This document shows, piece after piece, positions 55,598 through 63,714 of a DNA stretch of 64,000 bases (positions within the stretch are counted from its first letter, which is position 1; the number at the start of each line of letters is the position of its first letter). The notes beneath the pieces were generated by a model that was given only the letters and a program-made list of their open reading frames with translations, did not search any database and had not been told where the DNA came from. A program made the translations under genes and the position numbers. The DNA comes from an uncultured Aquimarina sp. (GTDB lineage: Bacteria; Bacteroidota; Bacteroidia; Flavobacteriales; Flavobacteriaceae), in contig CANLCT010000002.1 in the NCBI GenBank assembly GCA_947489195.1, forward strand, positions 102,726 through 166,725, written 5' to 3'.

Positions 55598-56470
55598 ATG
55601 TTTATTTTAAATCAAAGAAAAGCATTTTCATGCTTACTAATATCAAGCTTATTTTTAGTACTTTTTACATCATGCGAAAAAGAAAATACAGATACAACTA
55701 ATGATGAAATTGAATCTGCTATTAGTACCGCTGATTTGTTGAAATTAAAAAATTTAGGTTTTGAAGCTAATACTGCTGAACTAACAAATTTCGTATTACC
55801 TGACGGTACTACAGAATCAAGATATTTAGTTGAGGGAGATATTGCTTTACCAGAATCCTATTTAAAATCTTTTGATGTGCAGGAGGAAATTACAGGGGAA
55901 CAATACAGTACCTTTAATTTAGTAACTGCCATTAGAACGATCAACGTAATTGGAATTAGCGAAGGAAGGTTTGCTTTACCACGTAATAGCGTTGAAGGTT
56001 TACGAAGAGCTATTGATAACTACAATAGATTAGGTTTAGACATCCGTTTTACTTTAGATTTTGGATTTAATGGATACCAAAATTTTGATATGGTAGTATA
56101 CTATAATCCAGATGAAAGAGATTCAAGAGGTAGATTGATTAGCGGGGGTGTAGCTGGTTTTCCTAGTAGAGCTGGACGTCCAAATCAGTTGATCCGTATA
56201 TATGGTATTGGAACAAGTAGTGCCGATACAAATGAGCATGTAATTACTCATGAAATGGGACACTCTGTAGGTTTACGACACACCGATTGGTTTAGTAGAT
56301 CAAGTTGTGCTAACGGTCAATCTGAAGGTACAGCTGGGGTAGGAGCAGAATTTATACCAGGTACAGCCAGAAGAGAAGATCCAGGATCAATTATGAATGC
56401 TTGTTTTGGAGCAGGAGTAACTGGTGAGTTCAATAGAAACGATATTACAGCACTTAATTTTTTATATTAA
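55598..56470 (+). CDS. M57/HEIGH-type zinc metallopeptidase lipoprotein
   Basis: A 290-residue lipoprotein (VLFTSC, Cys 26, then EKENTDTTND). The zinc site is HEMGHSVGLRH at residues 218-228, the metzincin-like HExxHxxGxxH of the dual-action HEIGH family, and the late PGSIMNACF could serve as a Met-turn. Before it, LNVIGISEGRFALP-type strands (NVIGISEGRFALPRN) and YQNFDMVVYYN are seen. The start at ATG 55598 is chosen over a GTG at 55526 because it gives the lipoprotein signal. Ends at a shared hairpin with hemL. Confidence 0.9.
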   Translation: MFILNQRKAFSCLLISSLFLVLFTSCEKENTDTTNDEIESAISTADLLKLKNLGFEANTAELTNFVLPDGTTESRYLVEGDIALPESYLKSFDVQEEITGEQYSTFNLVTAIRTINVIGISEGRFALPRNSVEGLRRAIDNYNRLGLDIRFTLDFGFNGYQNFDMVVYYNPDERDSRGRLISGGVAGFPSRAGRPNQLIRIYGIGTSSADTNEHVITHEMGHSVGLRHTDWFSRSSCANGQSEGTAGVGAEFIPGTARREDPGSIMNACFGAGVTGEFNRNDITALNFLY

Positions 56471-56551
56471 TGCGATATAATATTGCCATTGTAAACTAAT
56501 GGTTAAAAATACTTTTTTTAGTTTTTCCTAGTTTATACACTTTTACTTAAT

Positions 56552-56587
56552 GACAGCATGGTTTTTTGGCCATGCTGTCTTTTTTTG
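56552..56587. terminator. Terminator shared by the HEIGH protease and hemL
   Basis: GACAGCATGG pairs with CCATGCTGTC around an 8-base T-rich loop, followed by eight T; 82 bases after the protease stop and 17 bases beyond the hemL stop. Confidence 0.8.
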
Positions 56588-56603
56588 TTTCTTTATTATC
56601 AAT

Positions 56604-57893
56604 TTAAAAAAGCGATGGTGCTATCTTTTCAACTACAGCAATAGTTTCATCTAAATCCTTGTAAGTAAGTGCATCGGTAATAAACCAGGTTTCAAATGAG
56701 CTTGGTGCAATGTAAATACCGTTTTCAAGCATACCATGAAAAAACTTTTTAAACGTGTCATTATTTCCTTTGGCGGCCGATGTGAAATCAATAACAGGTT
56801 GAGCATCAAAATGTACAGAAATCATGGAACCTAATCGGTTAATGGTATGTGTAATATGGTGTTTGTTTAAGGCTTGAGCAATGCCTTTGTGCAAATAGGC
56901 TGTTTTTTCAGCCAAGCGATTAAAAACTTCTTTATCCTCATTTAATTCGGAAAGCATCGCATAACCGGCTGCCATGGCTAATGGATTTCCACTTAAAGTT
57001 CCAGCTTGGTACACTGGTCCAAGTGGGGCTAAATGATTCATAATTTCATTTCGAGCAGCAAAAGCACCTACAGGTAATCCGCCACCAATTACTTTTCCAA
57101 AAGTAACAATGTCCGCATTTACATTGGTTAATTCTTGTGCACCGCCAGCAGCTAAACGAAAGCCCGTCATTACTTCGTCAAAAATAAGTAAAATGTTATG
57201 CTTGTCACAAAGGCTACGTAAGCCCTCTAAAAAACCTTTAACTGGTGGAATACAACCCATATTCCCGGCAACGGGTTCTATAATAATAGAAGCAATTTCG
57301 TTTTTATTAGCATTAACTAAGGTTTCTACATTAGCTAAATTGTTGTATTTAGCAAGTAAGGTGTCTTTTGCAGTTCCAGCTGTAACGCCAGGGCTGTTTG
57401 GTGACCCAAAAGTAACGGCACCACTACCAGCTTGTATTAAAAAGGAATCACTATGACCATGATAGCAGCCTGCAAATTTGATAATTTTATCTTTTCCAGT
57501 AAAGCCACGAGCCAAACGCACAGCACTCATACAAGCTTCGGTTCCCGAATTTACAAAACGAATTTTATCAATATTAGGTACCATGCTTATGGCAAGTTCG
57601 GCAATTTTAGTTTCAATTTCGGTAGGCATTCCAAAACTGGTCCCTAATTTTGCTTTTGTTACCACAGCATCTACTACAGGTGGATGCGCATGACCTAAAA
57701 GCATAGGTCCCCATGAGTTAATGTAATCTATTAATCGGTTGCCATCTTCGTCATATAAATAAGCACCTTTGGCTTTTTTTACAAAAATGGGGTCGCCTCC
57801 AACGGCTTTAAATGCGCGTACTGGCGAGTTTACACCTCCTGGTATTACTTTTTTTGCTTCGTTAAATAAAGCACTACTGCGTTGATATAACAT
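56604..57893 (-). CDS. hemL: Glutamate-1-semialdehyde 2,1-aminomutase HemL
   Basis: PLP enzyme that turns glutamate-1-semialdehyde into 5-aminolevulinate, an early step of heme synthesis in the cytosol. A 429-residue protein of normal length. Seen: [19 protein letters not shown] near the start, [37 protein letters not shown], and the PLP lysine K267 in [15 protein letters not shown]; then [13 protein letters not shown]. Last gene of a four-gene minus-strand operon: HEEIH protein, desulfhydrase, glucosaminidase, hemL; only one base separates it from the glucosaminidase gene. Confidence 0.97.
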   Translation of the reverse strand: MLYQRSSALFNEAKKVIPGGVNSPVRAFKAVGGDPIFVKKAKGAYLYDEDGNRLIDYINSWGPMLLGHAHPPVVDAVVTKAKLGTSFGMPTEIETKIAELAISMVPNIDKIRFVNSGTEACMSAVRLARGFTGKDKIIKFAGCYHGHSDSFLIQAGSGAVTFGSPNSPGVTAGTAKDTLLAKYNNLANVETLVNANKNEIASIIIEPVAGNMGCIPPVKGFLEGLRSLCDKHNILLIFDEVMTGFRLAAGGAQELTNVNADIVTFGKVIGGGLPVGAFAARNEIMNHLAPLGPVYQAGTLSGNPLAMAAGYAMLSELNEDKEVFNRLAEKTAYLHKGIAQALNKHHITHTINRLGSMISVHFDAQPVIDFTSAAKGNNDTFKKFFHGMLENGIYIAPSSFETWFITDALTYKDLDETIAVVEKIAPSLF

Positions 57894-57894
57894 A

Positions 57895-58734
57895 TTAAAA
57901 ATCCTTTGGTAGGGGTTTTACATACAGGGTTTGCCCTTCGTGAATGGTATTGTTTTCAATACCATTAAATTCTTTTAATTCAGCTACCGAAATTTTATGT
58001 TTTCGGGCTATACTATATAAAGTATCTCCTTTTTTAACCGTGTATTGATCCGATTTTCCAATTACTTTTTTTGCATCTTTTTTAGATTTCCCTAAAACTT
58101 TAGCATCGTAATTGTATAATTTATATTTTTCAATTAGGTTAATTAGTTTAGCTGGGTATTTTGGATCGGTGGCATAACCTGCTTTTCGAAGTCCTTTAGC
58201 CCATCCTTTATAATCATCGTTGGCTAATTTGAATAAACCTAAATAGCGTTTACGACCTGTTAAAAACAAGGAGTGATCTTGAAATGAAAAATTAGCATTA
58301 CTGTATTTTCTAAAACATTCCTGTGCACGATCATCATCATGGTATACTTTAGCACCTTTCCAATCATGGCATTTAATTCCAAAATGATTATTTGCCCTGC
58401 GGGTCAAGTCGCCTGTACCAGCGCCAGATTCTAAAATACCTTGGGCTAAGGTAATACTAGCGGGTATTTTGTATTGGCGCATTTGCTCCATAGCAATTTC
58501 AGAATAGGTAGTAATATAATTAGCTACTTTATTAGTATAAGTGCCAACTTGGGGTGCCGATTTTGGGGTACTTGTTGGTTTTTTTGTAACAGTTTTGGGC
58601 GTGCTAGGTGTTTTTTTAGGAGTAGTTTTATAGGTGTTTGTTTTCTTTTTTGGAGTGTAAACTATTTTTTTACTTTTACATGAAAACAATAAAAATAGAC
58701 TTGCAATAAGTGTGATGCATACTTTAAATTTCAT
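57895..58734 (-). CDS. Glucosaminidase (GH73) lipoprotein with LysM
   Basis: A 279-residue lipoprotein (LLFSC, Cys 19) that cuts peptidoglycan between N-acetylglucosamine and N-acetylmuramate. A Lys/Thr/Pro linker at about 25-65 leads to the glucosaminidase domain (residues about 70-200: [30 protein letters not shown] with the catalytic Glu, then [14 protein letters not shown] and [16 protein letters not shown]). A LysM follows at about 230-275 ([27 protein letters not shown]). Sits between the desulfhydrase (overlap of 11 bases) and hemL. Confidence 0.94.
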   Translation of the reverse strand: MKFKVCITLIASLFLLFSCKSKKIVYTPKKKTNTYKTTPKKTPSTPKTVTKKPTSTPKSAPQVGTYTNKVANYITTYSEIAMEQMRQYKIPASITLAQGILESGAGTGDLTRRANNHFGIKCHDWKGAKVYHDDDRAQECFRKYSNANFSFQDHSLFLTGRKRYLGLFKLANDDYKGWAKGLRKAGYATDPKYPAKLINLIEKYKLYNYDAKVLGKSKKDAKKVIGKSDQYTVKKGDTLYSIARKHKISVAELKEFNGIENNTIHEGQTLYVKPLPKDF

Positions 58735-59659
58735 AACTGGTAGTAATGAGCGTTTGCCCCTTTTTTTTCAACTTTGTGTTTATACCAGCAATGCCTTGAA
58801 GACCGCCAGTATGAATGGCTAAAATACGTGTTTTTTTTCTAAATTTTCCTTGCTTTAAGCATTCAAAAATGCCATATAAAAGTTTTCCAGTATAAATGGG
58901 GTCCAATAAAATTTTTTGGGTTTTATAAAAATCATTTATAAATGATACTAATTTAGTATCGGTTTTGGCATAGCCCCCTAAATGGTAATCTCGATTTAGT
59001 TCCCAATTGCCTTGTGTTGTTTTTTTTGAAATTTCAAGATGTAAGTAATTTTCTTTAAGCGCAGGAAAACCAATTACTTGTTGTTGGGCTTGAGCGCTGC
59101 GTATTAATCCAGTAATGGTGCCTCCAGTACCTACCGAGCAACAAATAACATCAAAAGTGCGATCATCTGGAGTTAAAATTTCGGTACAACCTTTAATCGC
59201 TAATTCATTAGTGCCCCCTTCAGGTATTAAATAAAAATCGCCAAAGGTATGTTGTAATTGAGTTATAAAGGGCTCTTGCTCCTTCAATTTGTAATCTGCT
59301 CTGCTTATAAAATGAAGTTGCATACCTTGTTTAACGGCAAAAGCCAAGGTGCTATTTTGTGCAAGCGTTTTGTTAAGGTCAAGCGCTAGCTCTTCGCCTC
59401 GAATAATACCAATAGTTTTAAAGCCATAGGTGTTTCCTGCCGAAGCAGTAGCGGCAATATGATTACTAAAAGCGCCTCCAAAAGTAACTAGTGTTTGCTT
59501 GTTTTGTTTTTTGGCTTCGGAAATGTTGTATTTTAATTTTCGAAATTTATTCCCCGAAATAAATGGGTGAAGTAGATCTTCTCTTTTAATATAAAGTTCA
59601 ACTTGATGTTCCTGTAATAAAGGATGTATTATTTTTTCATTTTTTACAGTAATAGGCAT
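58724..59659 (-). CDS. PLP-dependent ACC deaminase/D-cysteine desulfhydrase-family protein
   Basis: A 311-residue cytosolic fold-type II PLP enzyme. The PLP lysine lies in LLHPFISGNKFRKLKYNI; the phosphate loop is CCSVGTGGTITGLI; FGGAFSNHIAATAS binds the cofactor and substrate; the end has RILAIHTGGLQGI. The family includes 1-aminocyclopropane-1-carboxylate deaminase and D-cysteine desulfhydrase; the substrate here is not decided by the sequence. Second gene of the hemL operon; its end overlaps the glucosaminidase start by 11 bases. Confidence 0.9.
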   Translation of the reverse strand: MPITVKNEKIIHPLLQEHQVELYIKREDLLHPFISGNKFRKLKYNISEAKKQNKQTLVTFGGAFSNHIAATASAGNTYGFKTIGIIRGEELALDLNKTLAQNSTLAFAVKQGMQLHFISRADYKLKEQEPFITQLQHTFGDFYLIPEGGTNELAIKGCTEILTPDDRTFDVICCSVGTGGTITGLIRSAQAQQQVIGFPALKENYLHLEISKKTTQGNWELNRDYHLGGYAKTDTKLVSFINDFYKTQKILLDPIYTGKLLYGIFECLKQGKFRKKTRILAIHTGGLQGIAGINTKLKKKGQTLITTSYEI

Positions 59660-59668
59660 AGGATACGT

Positions 59669-59998
59669 TTAAAGGTAACGTAAAAAATTCCATCGCGATC
59701 GGTGACTACTCAAATAAAATAAATTGGATTCTTGATCGTAAGCTTCGCGCTCAAAGGATATATTGCGATAAGCTTTATATCGATCTTTATAAATAGCCCA
59801 TTTAATTAAAAACTCGGTGCCGTACCAAATGTAAAAAGGAAGAATCAGTAATTCGAGTTGCTGTACTAAATGAATTTCTTCGTGATTCATTAAAATAGTG
59901 TCTTGCTTTAGGGCTTCATCTTTTAAAATAATAAAAGGCCACAGCGTCATTCCACCAAAATGTTTTCCTAAAAGTATTTTACTAACAAGCACTCGCAT
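59669..59998 (-). CDS. Small membrane-associated protein with HEEIH zinc-like motif
   Basis: A 109-residue protein conserved in Flavobacteriia but unnamed. MNHEEIHLVQQLELLILPFYIWYG combines a HExxH-like metal site with a hydrophobic segment; a second charged motif, SFEREAYDQE, could give the third ligand. This is the layout of small M56/M48-like peptidase remnants, but activity is not shown. First gene of the operon that ends with hemL, 9 bases before the desulfhydrase. Confidence 0.7.
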   Translation of the reverse strand: MRVLVSKILLGKHFGGMTLWPFIILKDEALKQDTILMNHEEIHLVQQLELLILPFYIWYGTEFLIKWAIYKDRYKAYRNISFEREAYDQESNLFYLSSHRSRWNFLRYL

Positions 59999-60013
59999 AC
60001 GACCGCAAGATAG

Positions 60014-60021
60014 TATTTTTG
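60014..60021 (+). promoter_or_regulatory. -7 element before the DUF5522 gene
   Basis: TATTTTTG fits TAnnTTTG and lies 26 bases before the ATG at 60048; no -33 TTG at good spacing. Confidence 0.3.
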
Positions 60022-60047
60022 TATAAAAATTGAAATGAACTTTATCA

Positions 60048-60209
60048 ATGTCGGAATATAAAAAAGCACTTAAACCCGAAGAAGGGGACTTTTATTTAAC
60101 CCCTGAAGGTTACCGTTGTTTTACAGAGCAATACCACCTTAGGCGTGGCTATTGCTGTAAAAGCGGCTGTAAGCATTGCCCGTATGGGTTTGATAAAAAC
60201 CGAGAATAG
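60048..60209 (+). CDS. DUF5522 small cysteine-rich protein
   Basis: A 53-residue protein that an ordinary length cut-off would miss. It reads MSEYKKALKPEEGDFYLTP at the start, then EGYRCFTEQYHLRRGYCC, and ends with a Cys cluster KSGCKHCPYGFDKNRE. The YHLxRGYCCxxGCxHCPYGF motif is the DUF5522 hallmark and probably binds zinc or another metal. Function unknown. Divergent from the hemL operon. Confidence 0.88.
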   Translation: MSEYKKALKPEEGDFYLTPEGYRCFTEQYHLRRGYCCKSGCKHCPYGFDKNRE

Positions 60210-60343
60210 TTATTAAAATTTTGTTGTAATTGTTGTTAATAAGTTACTGCCTAAAGTTGGTCTAGCTATATGATTTAAGGAATAATTAAGGCTTAATTAT
60301 AAGGATCGGTATAATTTTTGATAATTATAAAAAAAATAGTATT

Positions 60344-60871
60344 ATGAAAGCAAGATTTTTATTAGGAGTTATTTGTTGTTTGTTTTTGTCGGCTTGCTCC
60401 ACAGTTAGTGTTACTACAGATTATGATACCAAAGTGTCATTTACCAATTATAAAACATTCGCTTTTTTTAAACCAGGTATTGATGATGTTGAAATTAGCG
60501 ATTTAGATAAGCGTCGTATTTTAAGGTCTATTGATACTGTAATGCGCTCGCAAGGCTTAACAAAGTCGGAAACTCCTGATTTATTAGTAAACATTAGTAC
60601 CGAAGCAGAAAAAAACACGTATTTATATCCTAATAATTTTGGTTTCGGTTTTGGTTGGAGTCCTTTTTGGTGGGGAAATAATTTTGCCAACACATATGAT
60701 GTTATTGAAGGCACATTATTTATTGACCTAATCGATGCAAATAAAAAAGAACTTATATGGCAAGGTGTAGGGCGTGCTCCTCTAGGGCAACAAACTCCCG
60801 AAGATAAAGAAGAACGTATTTATAAAATAGTATCTTCTATTTTGGCAAAATATCCACCAGCTTTAAAGTAA
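60344..60871 (+). CDS. DUF4136 domain lipoprotein (copy 2)
   Basis: A 175-residue lipoprotein (FLSAC, Cys 18) of the same family as the gene at 5580. Shared: VTTDYDTKVSFTNYKTFAFFKP at the mature start, the DLDKRRILRSIDTVMRSQGL segment, and the ending KIVSSILAKYPP. Differs in a Gly/Phe/Trp-rich stretch, FGFGFGWSPFWWGNNF, near the middle. Function unknown; envelope-located. Confidence 0.85.
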   Translation: MKARFLLGVICCLFLSACSTVSVTTDYDTKVSFTNYKTFAFFKPGIDDVEISDLDKRRILRSIDTVMRSQGLTKSETPDLLVNISTEAEKNTYLYPNNFGFGFGWSPFWWGNNFANTYDVIEGTLFIDLIDANKKELIWQGVGRAPLGQQTPEDKEERIYKIVSSILAKYPPALK

Positions 60872-60944
60872 TCATCGTATATATCATTTTATAAGCAATA
60901 GACATTAAGGTATTTTATGTAGCTTTATATATTATTGTGTATGT

Positions 60945-61541
60945 ATGAAACAAATTTTTTTAGGAATTTTAATAGGCGCTATAGCCGTTTTAGGTTTTTA
61001 TTGGTTTTTTAACAAAACTGAGCGTACCGAAATTACAGGAAGTCAATTAATTGAACAACAATTAAAAAACGTTAGTAAGCTTGTGGTTACCGAAGGTTAC
61101 TTTTCGGACATTATTACCTATAAAGATGCCAAAAAATATTATTTAGATTGGCTAACTGCCGAAAAAAAAGCGGTGGTATTAGTAAATGCAAAGGCTACTA
61201 TATCCTATGATTTAAAAAAGATTGAATTTTCAATAAATGAAGAAAATCAAATTATAAGAATCACAAAAATTCCTGAGCCCGAAATTCAACTTTCTCCCAA
61301 GTTGACTTACTATGATTTACAACAAGATTTTTTGAATCCTTTTAAGCCCGAAGATTATAATAAAATTAGCGAATTGGTAGATAAACGCTTACTTACCCAA
61401 ATAGAAGCTTCAACATTTAAAACCAATGCGCAGAACCGATTAATTACCGAATTACATTATTTATTTAGTAAAGGGAGTACTAAAAATTGGTCCTTGGAGT
61501 ATGATGATATTAGTGATACTTCGTTCTTTTTGAAGAAATAA
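60945..61541 (+). CDS. DUF4230 protein
   Basis: A 198-residue protein with one N-terminal membrane anchor (FLGILIGAIAVLGFYWFF) and a soluble part of the DUF4230 family: LVVTEGYFSDIITYKDAKKYY, KKAVVLVNAKATISYDLKKIEFSI, ITKIPEPEIQLSPKLTYYDLQ. Function unknown. It follows the DUF4136 lipoprotein by 73 bases on the same strand. Confidence 0.85.
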   Translation: MKQIFLGILIGAIAVLGFYWFFNKTERTEITGSQLIEQQLKNVSKLVVTEGYFSDIITYKDAKKYYLDWLTAEKKAVVLVNAKATISYDLKKIEFSINEENQIIRITKIPEPEIQLSPKLTYYDLQQDFLNPFKPEDYNKISELVDKRLLTQIEASTFKTNAQNRLITELHYLFSKGSTKNWSLEYDDISDTSFFLKK

Positions 61542-61772
61542 TTGTTGTAAAAATATGGTGAAATGATCGATCTTATTTATGAACTTGTTTTATATAAATT
61601 AGATAAAGCTTCTAAAAATAGAAATATAATTAAGCCTAGTATTTTGATCTTAGGTTTTGTGTCTATTTTACCAATATCCTCGAATATGAAAAACCAGTAC
61701 TTGATTATCTAGTAAACTTCTATGGCTGGACACAGGAAAAACCTTTCTTTATTCGCAAACCTAGCTAAAAAC

Positions 61773-61804
61773 AAAAAAAACCACTCCTAATTTAATAGAA
61801 GTGG
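61773..61804 (-). terminator. Terminator of the minus-strand cassette array
   Basis: On the minus strand CCACTTCTA pairs with TAGGAGTGG (one G-T) around a 6-base loop, followed by eight T. It lies 58 bases past the stop of the MORN lipoprotein. Confidence 0.72.
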
Positions 61805-61843
61805 CTGTGATTTATTATCGCTGTTGGCACTCGTCATAGACGA

Positions 61844-61861
61844 ACACGAGGACGAGCTAGG
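61844..61861 (-). repeat. Module-end repeat, copy 1
   Basis: On the minus strand CCTAGCTCGTCCTCGTGT, one base after the stop of the MORN lipoprotein gene. Same position and almost same sequence as 63195-63213 (one substitution, one insertion). More GC-rich than its surroundings. Confidence 0.5.
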
Positions 61862-61862
61862 A

Positions 61863-62687
61863 TTAGTTTACTTTTGTTAAAGTATTAAAATAAGTGAATT
61901 TCTCTTTGATTCTCATTCTAAGACTATCGTTTTCTATTGTATCTCTTATTTCAGTTTTGTGTTCATAAAAAAATCCTTTTAAATGTTTATATGGATTTTT
62001 AAGAATTAGTCTTGTTTTCAAATTTTTATTTTTCATAAAAATCGTATCTGTTTTTACATCTTTTATATTAGAAAAATTATCGTTAAGATCTTTTCCTACT
62101 ATTAAAAGCACATTTGAATCTTTTATTCGAGGCTTATATGAAATCGTATAATCATATATTGAGTCTTTTATTTGCTTTAAATGAAATTTATAAAAACAAC
62201 TACTATCTTCTATATTTTTTTTGTCTTCTCCATAATGTAATCTTCTATTTAAATGCGATTTGTTACCAAGTTTAAAATACTCCACACTATCAGATAAAGT
62301 TCTTGTTTTTCTATAAAATTTAAACCAACCAATTTCAATTGGTGGGGATGAATTTATAAATTTCCCTTCAGTCGATAAAACTCCATTATCATAAAAATGA
62401 CTAGCATAAATTGTATCTCCTCTTCTTTCTTCTTTAAATTTATAATTCCCATTTTTAAAAAACTCAATAGATAAACCAATACGTTTGTCATTTTTAAAGA
62501 TAATTTTTTTCTTTAGTTGACCTTCTTTGAAAAACTCTTTAAAAACACCATCCTTTAAGGTGTCAGATAGCCTGTATGTTATTTCGGAAAACAACTCTCC
62601 TGTCTCGTAGTAATGCCTTTGGATAAAATGAGTCTTTTTTTTACAAGAAAGAACAATAAGCGCCACTATAAATAATAAATATTTCAT
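61863..62687 (-). CDS. MORN/YwqK-repeat lipoprotein, candidate immunity protein
   Basis: A 274-residue lipoprotein (LIVLSC, Cys 15, then KKKTHF). Residues about 25-125 hold MORN-type repeats (YYETGELFSEITYRLSDTLKDGVFKEFF in pieces such as FKEGQLKKKIIFKNDKR, FKNGNYKFKEERRGD, FYDNGVLSTEGKFIN), the kind annotated as YwqK-like antitoxin; the C-terminal half is beta-rich and of unknown fold. It starts 5 bases after the stop of the decayed tip module at 62693. Position after a toxin-like tip suggests immunity; this is inference. Confidence 0.72.
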   Translation of the reverse strand: MKYLLFIVALIVLSCKKKTHFIQRHYYETGELFSEITYRLSDTLKDGVFKEFFKEGQLKKKIIFKNDKRIGLSIEFFKNGNYKFKEERRGDTIYASHFYDNGVLSTEGKFINSSPPIEIGWFKFYRKTRTLSDSVEYFKLGNKSHLNRRLHYGEDKKNIEDSSCFYKFHLKQIKDSIYDYTISYKPRIKDSNVLLIVGKDLNDNFSNIKDVKTDTIFMKNKNLKTRLILKNPYKHLKGFFYEHKTEIRDTIENDSLRMRIKEKFTYFNTLTKVN

Positions 62688-62692
62688 ACTTT

Positions 62693-63150
62693 CTAATTGT
62701 TATCAAGTATTTTTTGAGTATCTAATTCTGTTTGCTTATTAGTTTCCTCAACAAAATCATTAACATTATTGACTTGACTTATTGTTGTAATTGTATCTCT
62801 CGTGTTTATATCCGAAACAACAACTTCTCCATTGACCGAATTTGTTAAATCATTATTTATAGTTTCTGTAGTAATCGAAAAGGTCGTATCTTTTTCAGTA
62901 TTATTAACCTCCTTTTGAATAGCATCTACAACATTCGCTCCTTTTTGAGTTCCTTCTATTAAAACTTTGGCTGTTTCGAAAAGGGCTTTAGATTCCTTAG
63001 CTAAGTTTGCTGTTGCTTTAGCATTTAATGGTGCATTTGCTCCTCCAGCTCCTGCAAATCCTGCTTCTTGGATTATCGGGGATTACTCCATTAGCATCAA
63101 AAAGGTAGCTTGATACCTGCTCCTGTAAGCCGATATCGGTAGACCTACTA
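62693..63150 (-). pseudogene. Decayed C-terminal tip module of a polymorphic-type protein
   Basis: The frame 62693-63082 is open for 129 codons but has no ATG, GTG or TTG start. It reads IQEAGFAGAGGANAPLNAK, LAKESKALFETAKVLIEGTQ and ends NKQTELDTQKILDNN. In the +1 frame just upstream, 63074-63150, the coding-like DIGLQEQVSSYLFDANGVIP is seen, so the parent was probably one frame, broken by a shift near 63074. It is Asn/Thr/Lys-rich like the partial gene at 63698 (shared VNN-x-x-x-T-x-x-x-I pattern). It lies between two lipoprotein genes on the same strand. Confidence 0.55.
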
Positions 63151-63194
63151 CCATCTTATTTTCAGTTACGAGAATCTTACGATCCTCTCACAGC

Positions 63195-63213
63195 ACACCG
63201 AGGACCAGCTAGG
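63195..63213 (-). repeat. Module-end repeat, copy 2
   Basis: On the minus strand CCTAGCTGGTCCTCGGTGT, about 10 bases after the stop of the 163-residue lipoprotein gene. Partner of 61844-61861. Beyond it, 63100-63190 is also GC-richer than its surroundings and contains an imperfect palindrome, GAGAATCTTACGATCCTCTC. Confidence 0.5.
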
Positions 63214-63222
63214 GGCTAGCCT

Positions 63223-63714
63223 CTATAATTTATTTGCCTTCTCTACTTTAACATCAATTTCATAAACAAGTTTTGTTTCATTTGTTATTATTCTTGCTTT
63301 CCCATCTTCATAATAATTATCTAAAATTACTTGATCTTTAATTATACACGTAAGGTAATTAAACCCTATTCTTTCAAATTTAAATTTGAATTTTATTACA
63401 CCTTCTTCCCCTATGAAAGCTTTATGTTTAATTGATTTTATATCATTAATATTGTTATATTCAATAGTATCCGAAGCCATATAAAGAAATATAAACCTAT
63501 TATCTTTTTTTGATAACTGTATTGTATCCAAGTCTGAATCATAATTTATTACTCCCTCAATTAATTCTCCTAAATAAACTTGTTTAGGGAAATTATAGAA
63601 ATTCATTTCTTTTTTTTGATTATTCATATTCTTACAAGCTTGTAAAAATAAAAAGACTATACAAAAAATAATTACCCTATAATTTATTAGCTTCTTTTTA
63701 ATATTTAATTCCAT
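63223..63714 (-). CDS. Lipoprotein of the cassette array, candidate immunity protein
   Basis: A 163-residue lipoprotein (FLFLQAC, Cys 27, then KNMNNQKKE). The mature part is beta-rich: FPKQVYLGELIEGVINYDSD, FIFLYMASDTIEYNNIND, and ETKLVYEIDVKVEKANKL at the end. No family is recognised. Its start overlaps the end of the upstream partial gene by 17 bases, so translation is coupled to it. By position it is the partner of that gene's C-terminal tip. Confidence 0.65.
   Translation of the reverse strand: MELNIKKKLINYRVIIFCIVFLFLQACKNMNNQKKEMNFYNFPKQVYLGELIEGVINYDSDLDTIQLSKKDNRFIFLYMASDTIEYNNINDIKSIKHKAFIGEEGVIKFKFKFERIGFNYLTCIIKDQVILDNYYEDGKARIITNETKLVYEIDVKVEKANKL

Larger units (their letters stand above)
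61542..61862. other. Boundary region between the DUF4230 gene and the cassette array
   Basis: About 320 bases. Two weak coding-like frames are present: an ATG frame at 61563-61712 (49 residues, no family) and a start-less frame at 61640-61768 reading NILEYEKPVLDYLVNF and YGWTQEKPFFIRKPS before its stop, which looks like the tail of a lost gene. The minus-strand terminator 61773-61804 and the GC-richer repeat at 61844-61861 follow. Confidence 0.45.

Noticed and set aside
61563..61712. ATG-started 49-codon frame after the DUF4230 gene
   Set aside because: No family, and it overlaps another coding-like frame; not supported enough to call as a gene.
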